Shown here: positions 42,034-51,349 of the stretch, piece by piece | How the letters are laid out: each line of letters opens with the position of its first letter | How positions within the stretch are numbered: the stretch's first letter is position 1 | The notes under the pieces: model-generated | Told to the model about the DNA's origin: nothing | Databases searched by the model: none | The model's input: only the letters and a program-made list of their open reading frames with translations | Made by a program: the position numbers and the translations under genes | From: Peribacillus muralis | GTDB taxonomy: Bacteria; Bacillota; Bacilli; Bacillales; DSM-1321 | Assembly (NCBI RefSeq): GCF_001439925.1 | Contig: NZ_LMBV01000002.1 | Location: 77,679-137,249, forward strand | Length of the DNA: 59,571 nt | Reading direction: 5' to 3'

Positions 42034-43473
42034 ATGGAAATGAAGCTAGAAAATAATGGTTCCACGAAGGGGAGTTTTCAGCAATTCCTTTTTCCGTTTA
42101 CGCTCGAAGGGAATAAGATCGAAACGTTTGTGGGAAAGTTGCTTGAAAATCATTTCGTTTTCCTGAACTTGAGAGATATGGACCAGCAAAATCAATTTTA
42201 CGGTAACCATCAAGTATCACATCGTAATTTGGAAAAGTATTTCATGCCATACATCGAGCCAATCCTATTTCCAGCGAACTTAAAAGAAAAAGAAGGACTG
42301 CGGCGTTTTACGAAGAAACTGGATATTGATTGCACGTTTGAATCCCCCTTTTTAAATACCTCATTCATTATTAATTCTATCGATATCTTCATATGCCCAT
42401 TTCATATTGGCATGATGAATTTGCGTATTACATTACCTGAAAATCTTTCGTACGATGATGTGCTTTATTTTGGAGATACATTTCGAATTCTCGAACCGAT
42501 TGCTGACGATGAACAGAAGACAAAAGTAGGCTGCAGGAAGAACCAGTATGAACAAGTGAAGGATTTCATCTTCAACGAGCTATTGCCGCCAATGGAGGAA
42601 TATATGGATGAAGAGCAGACGGATTCCACGTATTTCGGAAGTTTACCGTTCTTTATCGATGAAAGGATGTACGTCATCAGCTATATTGCACTCCCTGAGC
42701 ATCGTGACATAAGTAAGGAGGATTTATTTAGGGCCAGTGAACTGAATGGATACGACAGTGACGGAGAGCCATATATCGGGGCAACAAACCCCGCTTATAT
42801 TGATAAGTATTATCAGAAGAGGGTGTATGACAGGTGGGGTGAGGAAACCTTTTATGTAACAAGTTTGTACCATTTCGCTTGTTTGACGAAAGCGAAGGGC
42901 AAGCTGGAACGGCAATTGGCTAGTGAAATGTACGGCCAAAACTTTTATTCAATATTGCTCTCCTTTTATTATAAAATTGTGCTTCTAAAGCTGGTACATG
43001 AGCATTCCCAAATAGATATTGAAAAAGATCAATCTGATACCGAGCAGTTGATTTTCATGATTACGGAGTTTACTGCAAAATATTTATTCACTGAAGTCAA
43101 TAGTACGGCGTCTGGTAAAGAGCTATTCAAGATTACGGACGATACCTTTAGGATCGGTCCTCTCTATAATGAAGTAAAAGAGACGCTTTCTTACCTCTAT
43201 AAAAATCAGGATAAATTGTCTGGTAAGAGTAGTAATTATCTCTTGCAGATCCTAACGATTTATACCGTCGTTTCGGGAATATTCGGGATGAATCTCTATA
43301 TTGAAGATTGGAAAAAGAAGTTACCGTGGAAAGCGTATATGGATTATACCTTATATGAGTGGGTGGCAGTATTCGTTACGACAAGCGGTCTTGCCATTAC
43401 ATCCATCTTGGGCTTTTTCTTCTTGAAAAAATGGTTGCATGAGAAAAAGAGCCGGAAAAAAAGAATGCTTTAA
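42034..43473 (+). CDS. CorA-like membrane protein (divergent, GMN motif)
   Basis: A 479-residue protein: a long N-terminal cytoplasmic domain and two C-terminal transmembrane helices (about 400-420 and 440-463). The first helix ends in GMN (418-420, SGIFGMNLY), the hallmark of CorA/Mrs2 divalent-cation channels, and the C-terminus is a Lys/Arg-rich cytoplasmic tail as in CorA. The large N-terminal domain is not obviously CorA-like, and the loop after GMN (IEDWKKKLPW) lacks the usual MPEL, so transport is likely but unproven. CGGAGG precedes the ATG. A structured leader lies upstream. Confidence 0.7.
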   Translation: MEMKLENNGSTKGSFQQFLFPFTLEGNKIETFVGKLLENHFVFLNLRDMDQQNQFYGNHQVSHRNLEKYFMPYIEPILFPANLKEKEGLRRFTKKLDIDCTFESPFLNTSFIINSIDIFICPFHIGMMNLRITLPENLSYDDVLYFGDTFRILEPIADDEQKTKVGCRKNQYEQVKDFIFNELLPPMEEYMDEEQTDSTYFGSLPFFIDERMYVISYIALPEHRDISKEDLFRASELNGYDSDGEPYIGATNPAYIDKYYQKRVYDRWGEETFYVTSLYHFACLTKAKGKLERQLASEMYGQNFYSILLSFYYKIVLLKLVHEHSQIDIEKDQSDTEQLIFMITEFTAKYLFTEVNSTASGKELFKITDDTFRIGPLYNEVKETLSYLYKNQDKLSGKSSNYLLQILTIYTVVSGIFGMNLYIEDWKKKLPWKAYMDYTLYEWVAVFVTTSGLAITSILGFFFLKKWLHEKKSRKKRML

Positions 43474-43501
43474 TCCTGAATTCATGTTCAGGATTCGGTC
43501 T

Positions 43502-43539
43502 GTAGACAACCTCGATGATGGAGGGTGTCTACTTTTTTT
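43502..43539 (+). terminator. terminator after the CorA-like gene, hairpin part of the composite repeat
   Basis: GTAGACAACCTC / GAGGGTGTCTAC (11 of 12 pairs) followed by seven T residues, 28 nt after the stop. It is related in sequence to the hairpins at 31255 and 59471 and is likewise followed by the GC-rich repeat. Confidence 0.88.
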
Positions 43540-43555
43540 GTTTTTGTACTTCGAA

Positions 43556-43621
43556 CGTTTCATTGCACTTCAGGCGCTCCCTAATCAAGCGGCGGTCCGT
43601 GAGCCTCCTCGGCTTTCAGCC
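43556..43621. repeat. interspersed GC-rich repeat, copy C, left part
   Basis: CGTTTCATTGCACTTCAGGCG, CTCCC, GCGGCGGTCCGTGAGCC and TCCTCGGCTTTCAGCC match copies A and B, then the match stops at the insertion sequence. The missing second half resumes beyond the insertion sequence near 44888. Confidence 0.85.
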
Positions 43622-44887
43622 GAGGGCACTGAAAAAGTCCAAATTTTAAACTTAGGGGATGGAAAGTTCGAGTTAGTCAAACTTTCCACCCCTTTTATGC
43701 ATTACACTTAGGATATTAATGTATAGGTGGTATCCAAATGATTTCAAATCAAGCATCTTTCAATCTTAGTCCCTTTATGGCCATTTACGATTTTGTTGTC
43801 CCAAAAGACAATATGCTTCGCCAAATCAATGAACTCGTTGACTTTTCCTTCATTCTAGAAGAATTAAAAAATAAATATTGCCTAGATAATGGTCGCAATG
43901 CCGTCTCGCCTATTCGCATGTTTAAGTATCTATTATTAAAATCTTTTTTTGACCTATCAGATGTGGATGTAGTAGAGCGATCAAAATATGATATGTCGTT
44001 TAAATACTTCTTAGAAATGGCACCTGAAGATCCCGTCATTAATCCAAGCTCACTAACGAAATTTCGTAAACTCCGCCTACAAGATGTGAGTTTATTAGAC
44101 ATGCTTATTGGGAAGAGCGTTGAGATTGCACTTGAAAAAGAAATCATTAAAAGTAAAACCATTATTGTTGATGCCACACATACAAAAGCACGTTATAACC
44201 AAAAATCACCCAAAGAATTTTTACAAGAGAAATCAAAAAATGTTCGAAAAGCCGTGTATCAAATCGATGAATCAATGAAAACTAAATTCCCTTCAAAACC
44301 CACTTCCAACGAAGTAAAAGAAGAAGTAGAATATTGCAGTGAAATTATTACCATAGTTGAGAATGAGCCACAAATCGCATCCATTCCAGCAGTGAAGGAA
44401 AAATTAAATGTATTAAAAGAAGTCGTGGAAGATTACACAGAACAGCTAAGCTTTTCCAGTGACCGGGATGCTCGCGTTGGAAATAAAACAGCTGATTCTT
44501 CTTTTTTTGATATTAAAACACATATTGCGATGAGCGATGAACGCATCATTACAGCTGCGATTATTACAACTGGTGAAAAAAGTGATGGGAAATACCTACA
44601 AGAATTAATCGGGAAAAGTAAAGAAACTATTGAGGCGAAGAACAGTGAATTCAAACACAGACACGGGTATGATGAAGCATCATCAACGGTTCTATTAGGC
44701 ATGAACATCCAAGGAGCAACAGCCATTTTCGCAGTCAACCTCAAACGAATTCTCACGATAATAGATGCAGAAAAGTAACTAAATAAGAAAAAATAGCTCA
44801 GTTCCTGTTCCGTATCGAACAGGAACTGAGCAAATTTTGTTTCATAAACAATGATTAATTTAGTATCGTAAGTTTTTCAGCAGCCTC
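43622..44887 (+). mobile_element. IS1182-type insertion sequence, internally deleted
   Basis: About 1.27 kb bounded by imperfect inverted repeats: left GAGGGCACTGAAAAAGT and right, read inward, GAGGCTGCTGAAAAACT (13 of 17 positions alike). It carries one transposase frame with an internal deletion and, near the right end, a perfect 15-bp hairpin (GCTCAGTTCCTGTTC / GAACAGGAACTGAGC, 44796-44831). Full-length relatives are about 1.6-1.7 kb. It splits a copy of the GC-rich repeat. No clean target duplication is visible. Confidence 0.8.
43738..44778 (+). pseudogene. IS1182-family transposase with an in-frame internal deletion
   Basis: 346 residues, whereas family members have roughly 450-480. The N-terminal part is intact (FVVPKDNMLRQINELVDFSFI, the first catalytic Asp145 in IIVDATHTKARY) and so is the C-terminal part with the catalytic Glu (IEAKNSEFKHRHGYD). 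Between LQELIGKSKET (ends about residue 297) and IEAKNSEF the middle is missing, including the usual GDAAY-type second Asp. The frame stays open, so a shortened protein could be made but should not transpose. It may still act as a non-autonomous element if an intact copy exists elsewhere. Confidence 0.85.
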
Positions 44888-44945
44888 GTTTTTAGCTGCG
44901 GGGTCTCACGTAGACGCGCAGTTCCCGGAGGATTCTCGCGCCTTA
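44888..44945. repeat. interspersed GC-rich repeat, copy C, right part
   Basis: TTTTTAGCTGCGGGGTCTCA, CGTAGACGCGCAGTTCCCGG and AGGATTCTCGCGCC match the second half of copies A and B, which shows that the insertion sequence entered this repeat. Confidence 0.8.
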
Positions 44946-45283
44946 CTTTGAACTCCAATCTGGAAGGAATCTAGGTTAGGAGCTCCATCAACCCTAGGTG
45001 GAGGGTCTAGACTTTGCCCTTTGCTTTGCACTTAAAGGACTTGATTTGCCAGCGGCACTCGTGGGGGTGCGGCATATTTATTGGGAATCAGCTTTTTTTG
45101 ACGTGTAGATGGACCTGTTTTTTTCTAGTTGCTGAGTTTTATATCGATGTGTAGGACTTTTGCTTTAGTGAAAATAGGATAAAGTAGCAAAATAAAGAAA
45201 ATGGTCATACAAATTCCCCCATTCCCTCTAATATTTTGATAAACTATATGTATATCATTCTAACTATTCATTAGGAGGAACTC
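44946..45283. other. intergenic region upstream of the PBP3 gene
   Basis: About 340 nt, no gene seen. It contains a small dyad (CCCTAGGTGGAGGG area) and then AT-rich sequence expected to hold the promoter; AGGAGG at 45272-45277 is the ribosome binding site. Nothing else is recognised. Confidence 0.5.
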
Positions 45284-47290
45284 ATGAAGAAACTAGCTAT
45301 AGTTTCCAGCTTGTTGTTGATGAGCGTACTTTTCCTGGCGGGCTGCTCGGATGAGCCAAGTCCGGAAGAGCGCTTTGCGGCATACACCAAGCTTTGGAAT
45401 AAACAGGATTTTACAAAGATGTACGAATATCTGTCACCTGAAACGAAAAAAAACATTAGCGCGGATGAATTTGCGAAGCGTTATGAAAAAATTTATAACG
45501 GCATAGAGGTAGACCAATTAAAGGTTGATTATAAAAAGCCCAAAGAAGAAAAAAAGCATAAAGATGGAGAAGAAGTAAACCTTGCTTATACCGTTGATCT
45601 ATCGACGCTGGTGGGGGAGGTAAGCTCCGATCATCAAGCTACCCTTGTCAAGGAAGGCGAAGGTGACAAGGAAAATTGGTACATCAAGTGGGATGAAAGC
45701 TATATTTTCCCCCAGCTGCAAGCAGGTGAAAAGATATCTGTTCAAACATATCCAGCCATCCGCGGGGAAATTGTCGATCGAAATGAGCGCGGCCTTGCCA
45801 TGAATGGAACAGTCGCGGAAGTGGGGATTGTGCCTGAGAAAATGGCCAACGAAACCGAAACGGTCAAACAGGTCGCTGGAATCCTTAATATGTCCACCGA
45901 CGAACTGGATAAGAAGTTAAATCAAACATGGGTGAAGCCCGGTTATTTTGTACCGATCAAGAAAATGTCCAATGATAATTCTTCAACATTGGAAAAGCTT
46001 TTGGCCATTCCTGGGGTATCGGTCAATAATACGGAATCCCGGATATATCCATACAAAGATGCTACGGCCCATCTGATTGGATATGTCGGTGAAGCATCTG
46101 CCGAAGACCTGGAAAAGTTGAAAGGGAAGGGTTATACCGCAAGTGACGTCATTGGCAAGCGCGGTCTTGAAGAAGTTTTGGAAGGACGCTTGAAAGGAAA
46201 GCCAGGCGGCAAGATTTATATTAAATCAGAAGATGGCGAAGAAAAAGTGATCGCTGAAAAGCCTGCTGAAGAGGGAGAGACCATTACATTAACCATCGAC
46301 GCCGAGCTTCAAAAGGATATCTTCAAGCAATATAAGAACGAAGTCGGCTCTGCAACGGCACTTGATCCGAAGTCGGGCGAAACGCTTGCACTTGTATCGA
46401 GTCCTTCATTCGACCCCAATAAATATGTTTTTGGGATAACAAATGAGGAGCGAAAAGCGCTGGAGGAAGATTCCAAAAAGCCGCTGCTGAATCGTTTCAG
46501 TTCGACCTTCGCACCGGGGTCGACGATAAAGGCCCTCACTGCCGCAATCGCTTTGAAAAATGGAGTGGATCCGAACGAGGCAATCAATATCCAAGGAAAA
46601 ATATGGGCTAAATCGACATGGAAAGACCATTCCATCACAAGGGTCTCTGACCCGGGTGTTGCCATCGATATGGAGAAGGCTTTAATATATTCTGATAATA
46701 TTTATTTTGCTCAGAAAGCTTTAGGGCTTGGTAAGGAAAAATTCACAAGTGGACTCAAAGCGTTTGGTTTTGATGAACCATTGAACTACGATTATCCGAT
46801 AAAGGCGTCAAGCATCGGGAAAATCGACAGTGAAGGTCGCTTGGCTGATGCTGGATATGGTCAGGCGCAGGTCCAAATGAGCACGCTTCATCTGGCTATG
46901 ACCTATTCAGCCTTCTTGAATGAAGGAAACATCGTCAAGCCTACGTTGCTGTCAGGAGATAAAAAAGAAAAGGAAATATGGAAGGAAAATGCCATGACTG
47001 CTGAGCAAGCGAATAAAATCACTAAAATGCTGACGCAGGTAGTGGAACACCCTAAGGGGAGTGGACATGGTATTAATGATTTGGGTATCAAAATCGCAGC
47101 CAAAACGGGAACGGCTGAAATCAAGGCATCCAAAAATTCCGATGGAACGGAAAATGGCTGGTTTGTAGCCGTGGACACGGAAGACCCGGAGCTCCTCATG
47201 GCCTGGATGGTTGAAGATGTAAAGGGAAGAGGCGGCAGCCATGTCGTTGTCGATCATATGAAGCCTGTCTTAAAGAAGTATTTGAAATAA
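45284..47290 (+). CDS. pbpC: penicillin-binding protein 3, MecA/PBP2a-like transpeptidase
   Basis: A 668-residue protein, the same length as B. subtilis PBP3. It has a lipoprotein-like signal with LAGC (Cys21), an NTF2-like MecA_N domain (about 25-145), the PBP dimerisation domain and a transpeptidase with STIK (Ser413), SDN (470-472) and KTGT (607-610). It crosslinks peptidoglycan outside the membrane; relatives have low affinity for some beta-lactams. TAGGAGGAACTC precedes the ATG and a strong terminator follows, so it is a single-gene unit. Confidence 0.93.
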   Translation: MKKLAIVSSLLLMSVLFLAGCSDEPSPEERFAAYTKLWNKQDFTKMYEYLSPETKKNISADEFAKRYEKIYNGIEVDQLKVDYKKPKEEKKHKDGEEVNLAYTVDLSTLVGEVSSDHQATLVKEGEGDKENWYIKWDESYIFPQLQAGEKISVQTYPAIRGEIVDRNERGLAMNGTVAEVGIVPEKMANETETVKQVAGILNMSTDELDKKLNQTWVKPGYFVPIKKMSNDNSSTLEKLLAIPGVSVNNTESRIYPYKDATAHLIGYVGEASAEDLEKLKGKGYTASDVIGKRGLEEVLEGRLKGKPGGKIYIKSEDGEEKVIAEKPAEEGETITLTIDAELQKDIFKQYKNEVGSATALDPKSGETLALVSSPSFDPNKYVFGITNEERKALEEDSKKPLLNRFSSTFAPGSTIKALTAAIALKNGVDPNEAINIQGKIWAKSTWKDHSITRVSDPGVAIDMEKALIYSDNIYFAQKALGLGKEKFTSGLKAFGFDEPLNYDYPIKASSIGKIDSEGRLADAGYGQAQVQMSTLHLAMTYSAFLNEGNIVKPTLLSGDKKEKEIWKENAMTAEQANKITKMLTQVVEHPKGSGHGINDLGIKIAAKTGTAEIKASKNSDGTENGWFVAVDTEDPELLMAWMVEDVKGRGGSHVVVDHMKPVLKKYLK

Positions 47291-47302
47291 ACGGTAAGTA
47301 AG

Positions 47303-47338
47303 CTGGATGTGGATCTTTCCATGTCCAGTTTTTTTTTT
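47303..47338 (+). terminator. terminator after pbpC
   Basis: CTGGATGTGGA / TCCATGTCCAG around a 4-nt loop, followed by about ten T residues. Confidence 0.92.
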
Positions 47339-47474
47339 CATGTGAGTACAGCATTGAAGTTTTGATAGAGAATGAAGGAATATAGGGAAGATATCCAGAA
47401 TCTATAATGAATCAAATTATAGAAGCTGTTGAAAATCTTTGAAAGATAACTAGGTAGGAAAGAGGTTGAAAGGA

Positions 47475-49541
47475 ATGGGAAGTTTAAAGGGTTTGTTTAT
47501 GGCTTTCTTTATCATTTTTGCTATATTTCCTTCACATGAAGCAATTGCAGCTAAAGAGAATGCAACGATGGAAGTGAAATTGAAGAACTATTTAGGAAAT
47601 CAGACGAGTGTCAAAATAACGGCAACAGGGGATTACCAGACTTCCAGAGGAGAGATTTTCATCAAGGCAGGAGAAGAGATGACTTTGAACGTGAAGTCAG
47701 GAAAACTTGCCGCGTATAAAGAGTCCAAGAAATTGGGATCATTTGCTTTATTAAAAATCATTCCGGTTAAGGGAGATGCTTTACTGTCCATTAATGGCCG
47801 GCCGTATCATGGATCATTTTTATTTACAGTGGCTGGAGGTTACATCCGGCCTATCAATCATGTGCATATCGAGGATTATTTAAGGGGTGTCGTTCCGAAC
47901 GAAATGCCTGCACTGTGGCACCCTGAAGCATTGAAAGCACAAGCGGTTGCCGCCCGGACATATGCTACTCACCACCAAGCGGAAATGATCGATGATACGA
48001 TATCCTATCAAGTGTATGGAGGGGCGGATGGTGGCAGGCGCACGAATACCGCCATCGAACAGACAGCCGGTATGGTAATCAAGCATGATGGGGAAATAAT
48101 CGAGGCATTCTTTTCCTCAAGCAATGGAGGCATGACCGAATTGAATTCCAATGTTTGGTCAAGAGGAAATCCTCTAGGCTATTTAGCTATAAAAGAAGAT
48201 GCCTATGATCCAAAAACGAAATGGACGATAACGCTTGATAAGCAACAAATCGATCTGTCAAACAAAGACTTATCGAAGCCAGCTGAATGGTGGACGCGTG
48301 TAGAGGAAAAAGATAAAACGATTGTACCTAATCTAAAAGCTTGGCTGAAAAGTAATGGATATGCGAACCGGGATATAAAAATAACCGAAATTCCCGTTTT
48401 GAGCTTTACTGATAAAAAAACGGGCGGGCGGGCAACGAAAGGGTCCATTAAACTAAAATTCTATGCCAGAGGTCTCGTTAATGAAAGCGGGAAACTTAAA
48501 GAGCAAAAGGTTGAGCTTACTAATGTACCAGCTTCCAAAATCAGGGGCATGGTCGGTCGAGAAGTGATGAAAAGCTATTTGGTGGACCATTCGGGATCCG
48601 ATTCTTCCAAAATTGACATTGAAGGGTCTGGCTACGGTCATGGAGTCGGCTTAAGCCAATTTGGCGCCAAGACAAGGGCGGAGGCAGGTCAAGCGTATCA
48701 GCAGATATTAGCATTTTACTATCCTAACACTACTATTGCCAGGGAATATGGAGAAGCATCAGAGATATCCGAAGAGATTCCCATTAAAAATGCGAAGTCA
48801 ATAAACATGAAAGCGAAGCATGATTCTGTTAATGATAAAGTCACTATCACCTATTCGCTTAAAGAAGCTGCAACCGTATCGCTCATGATTAAAGGTGATG
48901 AAGGCAAAACGATAACGACACCAGTCAATGAACAATCATTGAAAAAGGGAAGTTATGTGGCGGTCTGGAATGTTGATAAAGTACACAATGGTACATATGC
49001 AGCAGTAGCCTCTGCCAGGGATGGAAGCGGGATGGAAGCAAGGGAGACACTGGAATTCAAGGTGAGCAAAGATACGCCGCAACCAATAATCACCGATGTC
49101 GAAACAATGGGAAATTACAGTACAGAAAAAGTGAACATCGCCTTTACGATAAACGAAAATTCGAAAGTGGCAGTGGAAATCAAGAATGGCAAAGGCAAAG
49201 TGGTGGGCGTCCTTGCCGAAAGGGAGTTCAAGAAAGGGCGCCAATCGGTTAACTGGGATTTTGGGAGTATATCGAACGGGATGTTTACGGTGTTGATATC
49301 CGCCAAGGATGGGGGCGATGCCGAGGAAGCCGTCTCAACGAAAATCCCGATTAGGAAGACGATGGGAATCGTGGCAGCAAGGGAAATACGGATAAAAGAA
49401 AAGGCAGATTCTTCTTCCAAAACGAGCGGAACGCTTTATGAGGATCAAGCTCTCACGATATTGGCTCAACAAGGTGAGTGGTATAAAGTGAAAAAGGGAA
49501 GCCAAGTCGGTTTTGTACAGAAGAAACATGTCAAGAAATGA
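47475..49541 (+). CDS. secreted SpoIID/LytB-domain protein with C-terminal SH3-like domain
   Basis: About 688 residues with a signal peptide (to about residue 26). The SpoIID domain spans roughly 110-420, with the catalytic-type YLRGVVPNEMPALWHPEALKAQ segment and GSGYGHGVGLSQFGAKTRA; then two FlgD-Ig-like repeats (about 440-620; KKGSYVAVWNVD, KKGRQSVNWDFG) and a bacterial SH3 domain at the end. Relatives such as LytB enhance autolysins or cut glycan strands. ATG 47475 lies 9 nt after AGAGG; a TTG at 47466 is an alternative. It is a paralogue in domain to SpoIID at 11.8 kb but is not in a sporulation context. Confidence 0.9.
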   Translation: MGSLKGLFMAFFIIFAIFPSHEAIAAKENATMEVKLKNYLGNQTSVKITATGDYQTSRGEIFIKAGEEMTLNVKSGKLAAYKESKKLGSFALLKIIPVKGDALLSINGRPYHGSFLFTVAGGYIRPINHVHIEDYLRGVVPNEMPALWHPEALKAQAVAARTYATHHQAEMIDDTISYQVYGGADGGRRTNTAIEQTAGMVIKHDGEIIEAFFSSSNGGMTELNSNVWSRGNPLGYLAIKEDAYDPKTKWTITLDKQQIDLSNKDLSKPAEWWTRVEEKDKTIVPNLKAWLKSNGYANRDIKITEIPVLSFTDKKTGGRATKGSIKLKFYARGLVNESGKLKEQKVELTNVPASKIRGMVGREVMKSYLVDHSGSDSSKIDIEGSGYGHGVGLSQFGAKTRAEAGQAYQQILAFYYPNTTIAREYGEASEISEEIPIKNAKSINMKAKHDSVNDKVTITYSLKEAATVSLMIKGDEGKTITTPVNEQSLKKGSYVAVWNVDKVHNGTYAAVASARDGSGMEARETLEFKVSKDTPQPIITDVETMGNYSTEKVNIAFTINENSKVAVEIKNGKGKVVGVLAEREFKKGRQSVNWDFGSISNGMFTVLISAKDGGDAEEAVSTKIPIRKTMGIVAAREIRIKEKADSSSKTSGTLYEDQALTILAQQGEWYKVKKGSQVGFVQKKHVKK

Positions 49542-49589
49542 AGATGAAAGGCGCTGCTTCTGGAGTCATCCAGTTTTGGTGAATCTGTA

Positions 49590-49715
49590 CGTCGACCGTT
49601 TCATTGCACTTAAGGTGCTCCCTTATTCAGAGATGGTTGGGGAGCGTCCGCGGTGCTCGCGCCTGAGTATTCTCACGTAGACACGCATTCCACGCAGGCG
49701 TCACGTGGCATATGC
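49590..49715. repeat. interspersed GC-rich repeat, copy D (degenerate)
   Basis: CCGTTTCATTGCACTTAAGG, TGCTCCCTTATTCAG, TCTCACGTAGACACGCATTCC and ACGCAGGCG align with the module but the centre has diverged and the GTAGACAA hairpin is missing. The rest of the 49542-49824 gap holds nothing else. Confidence 0.7.
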
Positions 49716-49810
49716 AAACAAATCAAGAACACTTACGATATGCAGTTATTTGAACAATAGAAGGATTTTCATCTGCTTCAAATTCAATATAGTTAGCAAC
49801 AATCATCATT

Positions 49811-49841
49811 AGCGAGGAATGAGTTCATTCCTCGCTTTTTG
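49811..49841 (+). terminator. terminator-like hairpin overlapping the 3' end of the alkaline phosphatase gene
   Basis: AGCGAGGAATGA / TCATTCCTCGCT with a 2-nt loop, followed by TTTTGC on the plus strand. It can stop plus-strand read-through from the SpoIID-domain gene; on the minus strand no T tract follows the stem. Confidence 0.6.
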
Positions 49842-51261
49842 CTTTATGTTCACCGGGCGTGAAGGGGACATCGGCGGCTTTAGTGATGATTTTTGAGATA
49901 TCGGTATTTTCAATGACCCCATCAATGTCTTCGCTGCCTGGACCTGCGGCGAAAACGGGAATCATATTGGCTGTATGACCTCCAGTTGAACTGGCAGCGC
50001 GAATACTCCGATCAGCTACGCCTGCCTTATAGTGTCTGGCGATGGTGCTGCCGATTTCCCAATCGATACGATGCTGCGGATAGACGAGCGTTCGGTTCTT
50101 TCTTACGTTGTTAATGAATTGGCGCACTTCTTTATCGGTAAGGGATATATGGGCATAGTTCTTGAATACGGAAGAAACACTTTCTGGTTTAATTTCATGA
50201 TTTCTATCGAACGTAAGCTGTTTGGACATAAATTCAGTTGATGCCCGAATTTTTTTTAAGGCTGCGATGTTCATCGTTTCAGATGCGGAGATTCCCATCG
50301 TTTCATGGTCCGCGAGCACAACGATTAGCGTATCATTTCTGTTCTTGGCCCAATGGACAACCTCTTTCACGGTCTGATCAAATTCGATCGTTTCCTTCCA
50401 TATCCCTGTGAAATCGGCTGCATGCTCCATCGAGTCAATTCGTGCACCCTCAGACATCAAGAAGAACCCTTTGTCACCTTGAGACAAAACACTAATTGCT
50501 TTGGCTGTCATTTCGGGCAGTGATGGTTCTTGGGAATGCATCACTTCTTTATCAAGCTTGAAATTCATATAAGTCGGGTGAAATAGGCCCAAAAGCTTGT
50601 CGGTTTTATGAATGGAACTGAGTTCGTCTTTAGTCGTCGCAATTCCATAGCCTGCTTTTTTGAATTTCTTGACTAAATCCTCGCCATTTTGCTTATCTTC
50701 TCCAAAATAGCTGGCCCCTCCGCCGAGAATGACGTCAATTTGGTTGTCGAAGAGCTGCCTCGCGATATCGGCCCCACCCGTCCAACGGTTCGGCACACTT
50801 GCGCCAAAGGCTGCAGGGGTGGCATCGACTACCATATTGGTCGAGATGATCCCGACTTTTTTTCCGTGGTTCTCAAATGCATCCAATACACTGTCCACTT
50901 CATTGCCATTAACATCGACGCCGATTGACTCATTGTTGGTTTTAACACCAGTGGCAATTGCGGACCCGCCAGCAGCCGAGTCGGTGACATGATTATTGGC
51001 TGAATAAGTGCGCATCAAGGCGACATGGTCCAGTTTTTCCATATGTAAAACACCTGTTTTACCATATTCGAATTGCCGGGCGATTTCCATTGCACCTAAC
51101 CCCATGCCATCGCCAATTAGCAGGATGACATTTTTGGGTATTTTTTTCGTTTCTGCTTGAATGGGATGGGTGATACCAATTAGGCAGGAAAACAAGAGTA
51201 AGCCAAAGCGATAGGGCTGGAAAAGTTTGCGAATGTATGATTTCCTAAATGTCTTCTTCAT
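49825..51261 (-). CDS. alkaline phosphatase
   Basis: A 478-residue secreted PhoA-type phosphomonoesterase with a long signal peptide ending near residue 36 (IQA-ET). The metal and nucleophile motifs are present: Asp51 in LIGDGMG, the Ser95 nucleophile in TDSAAGGSA, the ADHET metal motif and TGGHTANMIPVFA. The usual ID(W/S)..H(A/G) metal segment reads RIDSMEHAADF. It releases phosphate from organic esters outside the cell and would be expected under PhoP control; no Pho box was identified. The start follows GGAGGATTACAG (minus strand). Confidence 0.92.
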   Translation of the reverse strand: MKKTFRKSYIRKLFQPYRFGLLLFSCLIGITHPIQAETKKIPKNVILLIGDGMGLGAMEIARQFEYGKTGVLHMEKLDHVALMRTYSANNHVTDSAAGGSAIATGVKTNNESIGVDVNGNEVDSVLDAFENHGKKVGIISTNMVVDATPAAFGASVPNRWTGGADIARQLFDNQIDVILGGGASYFGEDKQNGEDLVKKFKKAGYGIATTKDELSSIHKTDKLLGLFHPTYMNFKLDKEVMHSQEPSLPEMTAKAISVLSQGDKGFFLMSEGARIDSMEHAADFTGIWKETIEFDQTVKEVVHWAKNRNDTLIVVLADHETMGISASETMNIAALKKIRASTEFMSKQLTFDRNHEIKPESVSSVFKNYAHISLTDKEVRQFINNVRKNRTLVYPQHRIDWEIGSTIARHYKAGVADRSIRAASSTGGHTANMIPVFAAGPGSEDIDGVIENTDISKIITKAADVPFTPGEHKAKSEE

Positions 51262-51349
51262 CTGTAATCCTCCATTTGTTGTTTGTGTCCCTATTATTTG
51301 TTAAAGTCCATAAAAAATCCCCTCCTGATATTCAGGAAGGAGATAGGTT

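Noticed and set aside
43439..43711. Open frame of 90 codons spanning the end of the CorA-like gene, a hairpin, a repeat and the left end of the insertion sequence
   Set aside because: It crosses several non-coding elements and begins inside another gene; no support as a protein.
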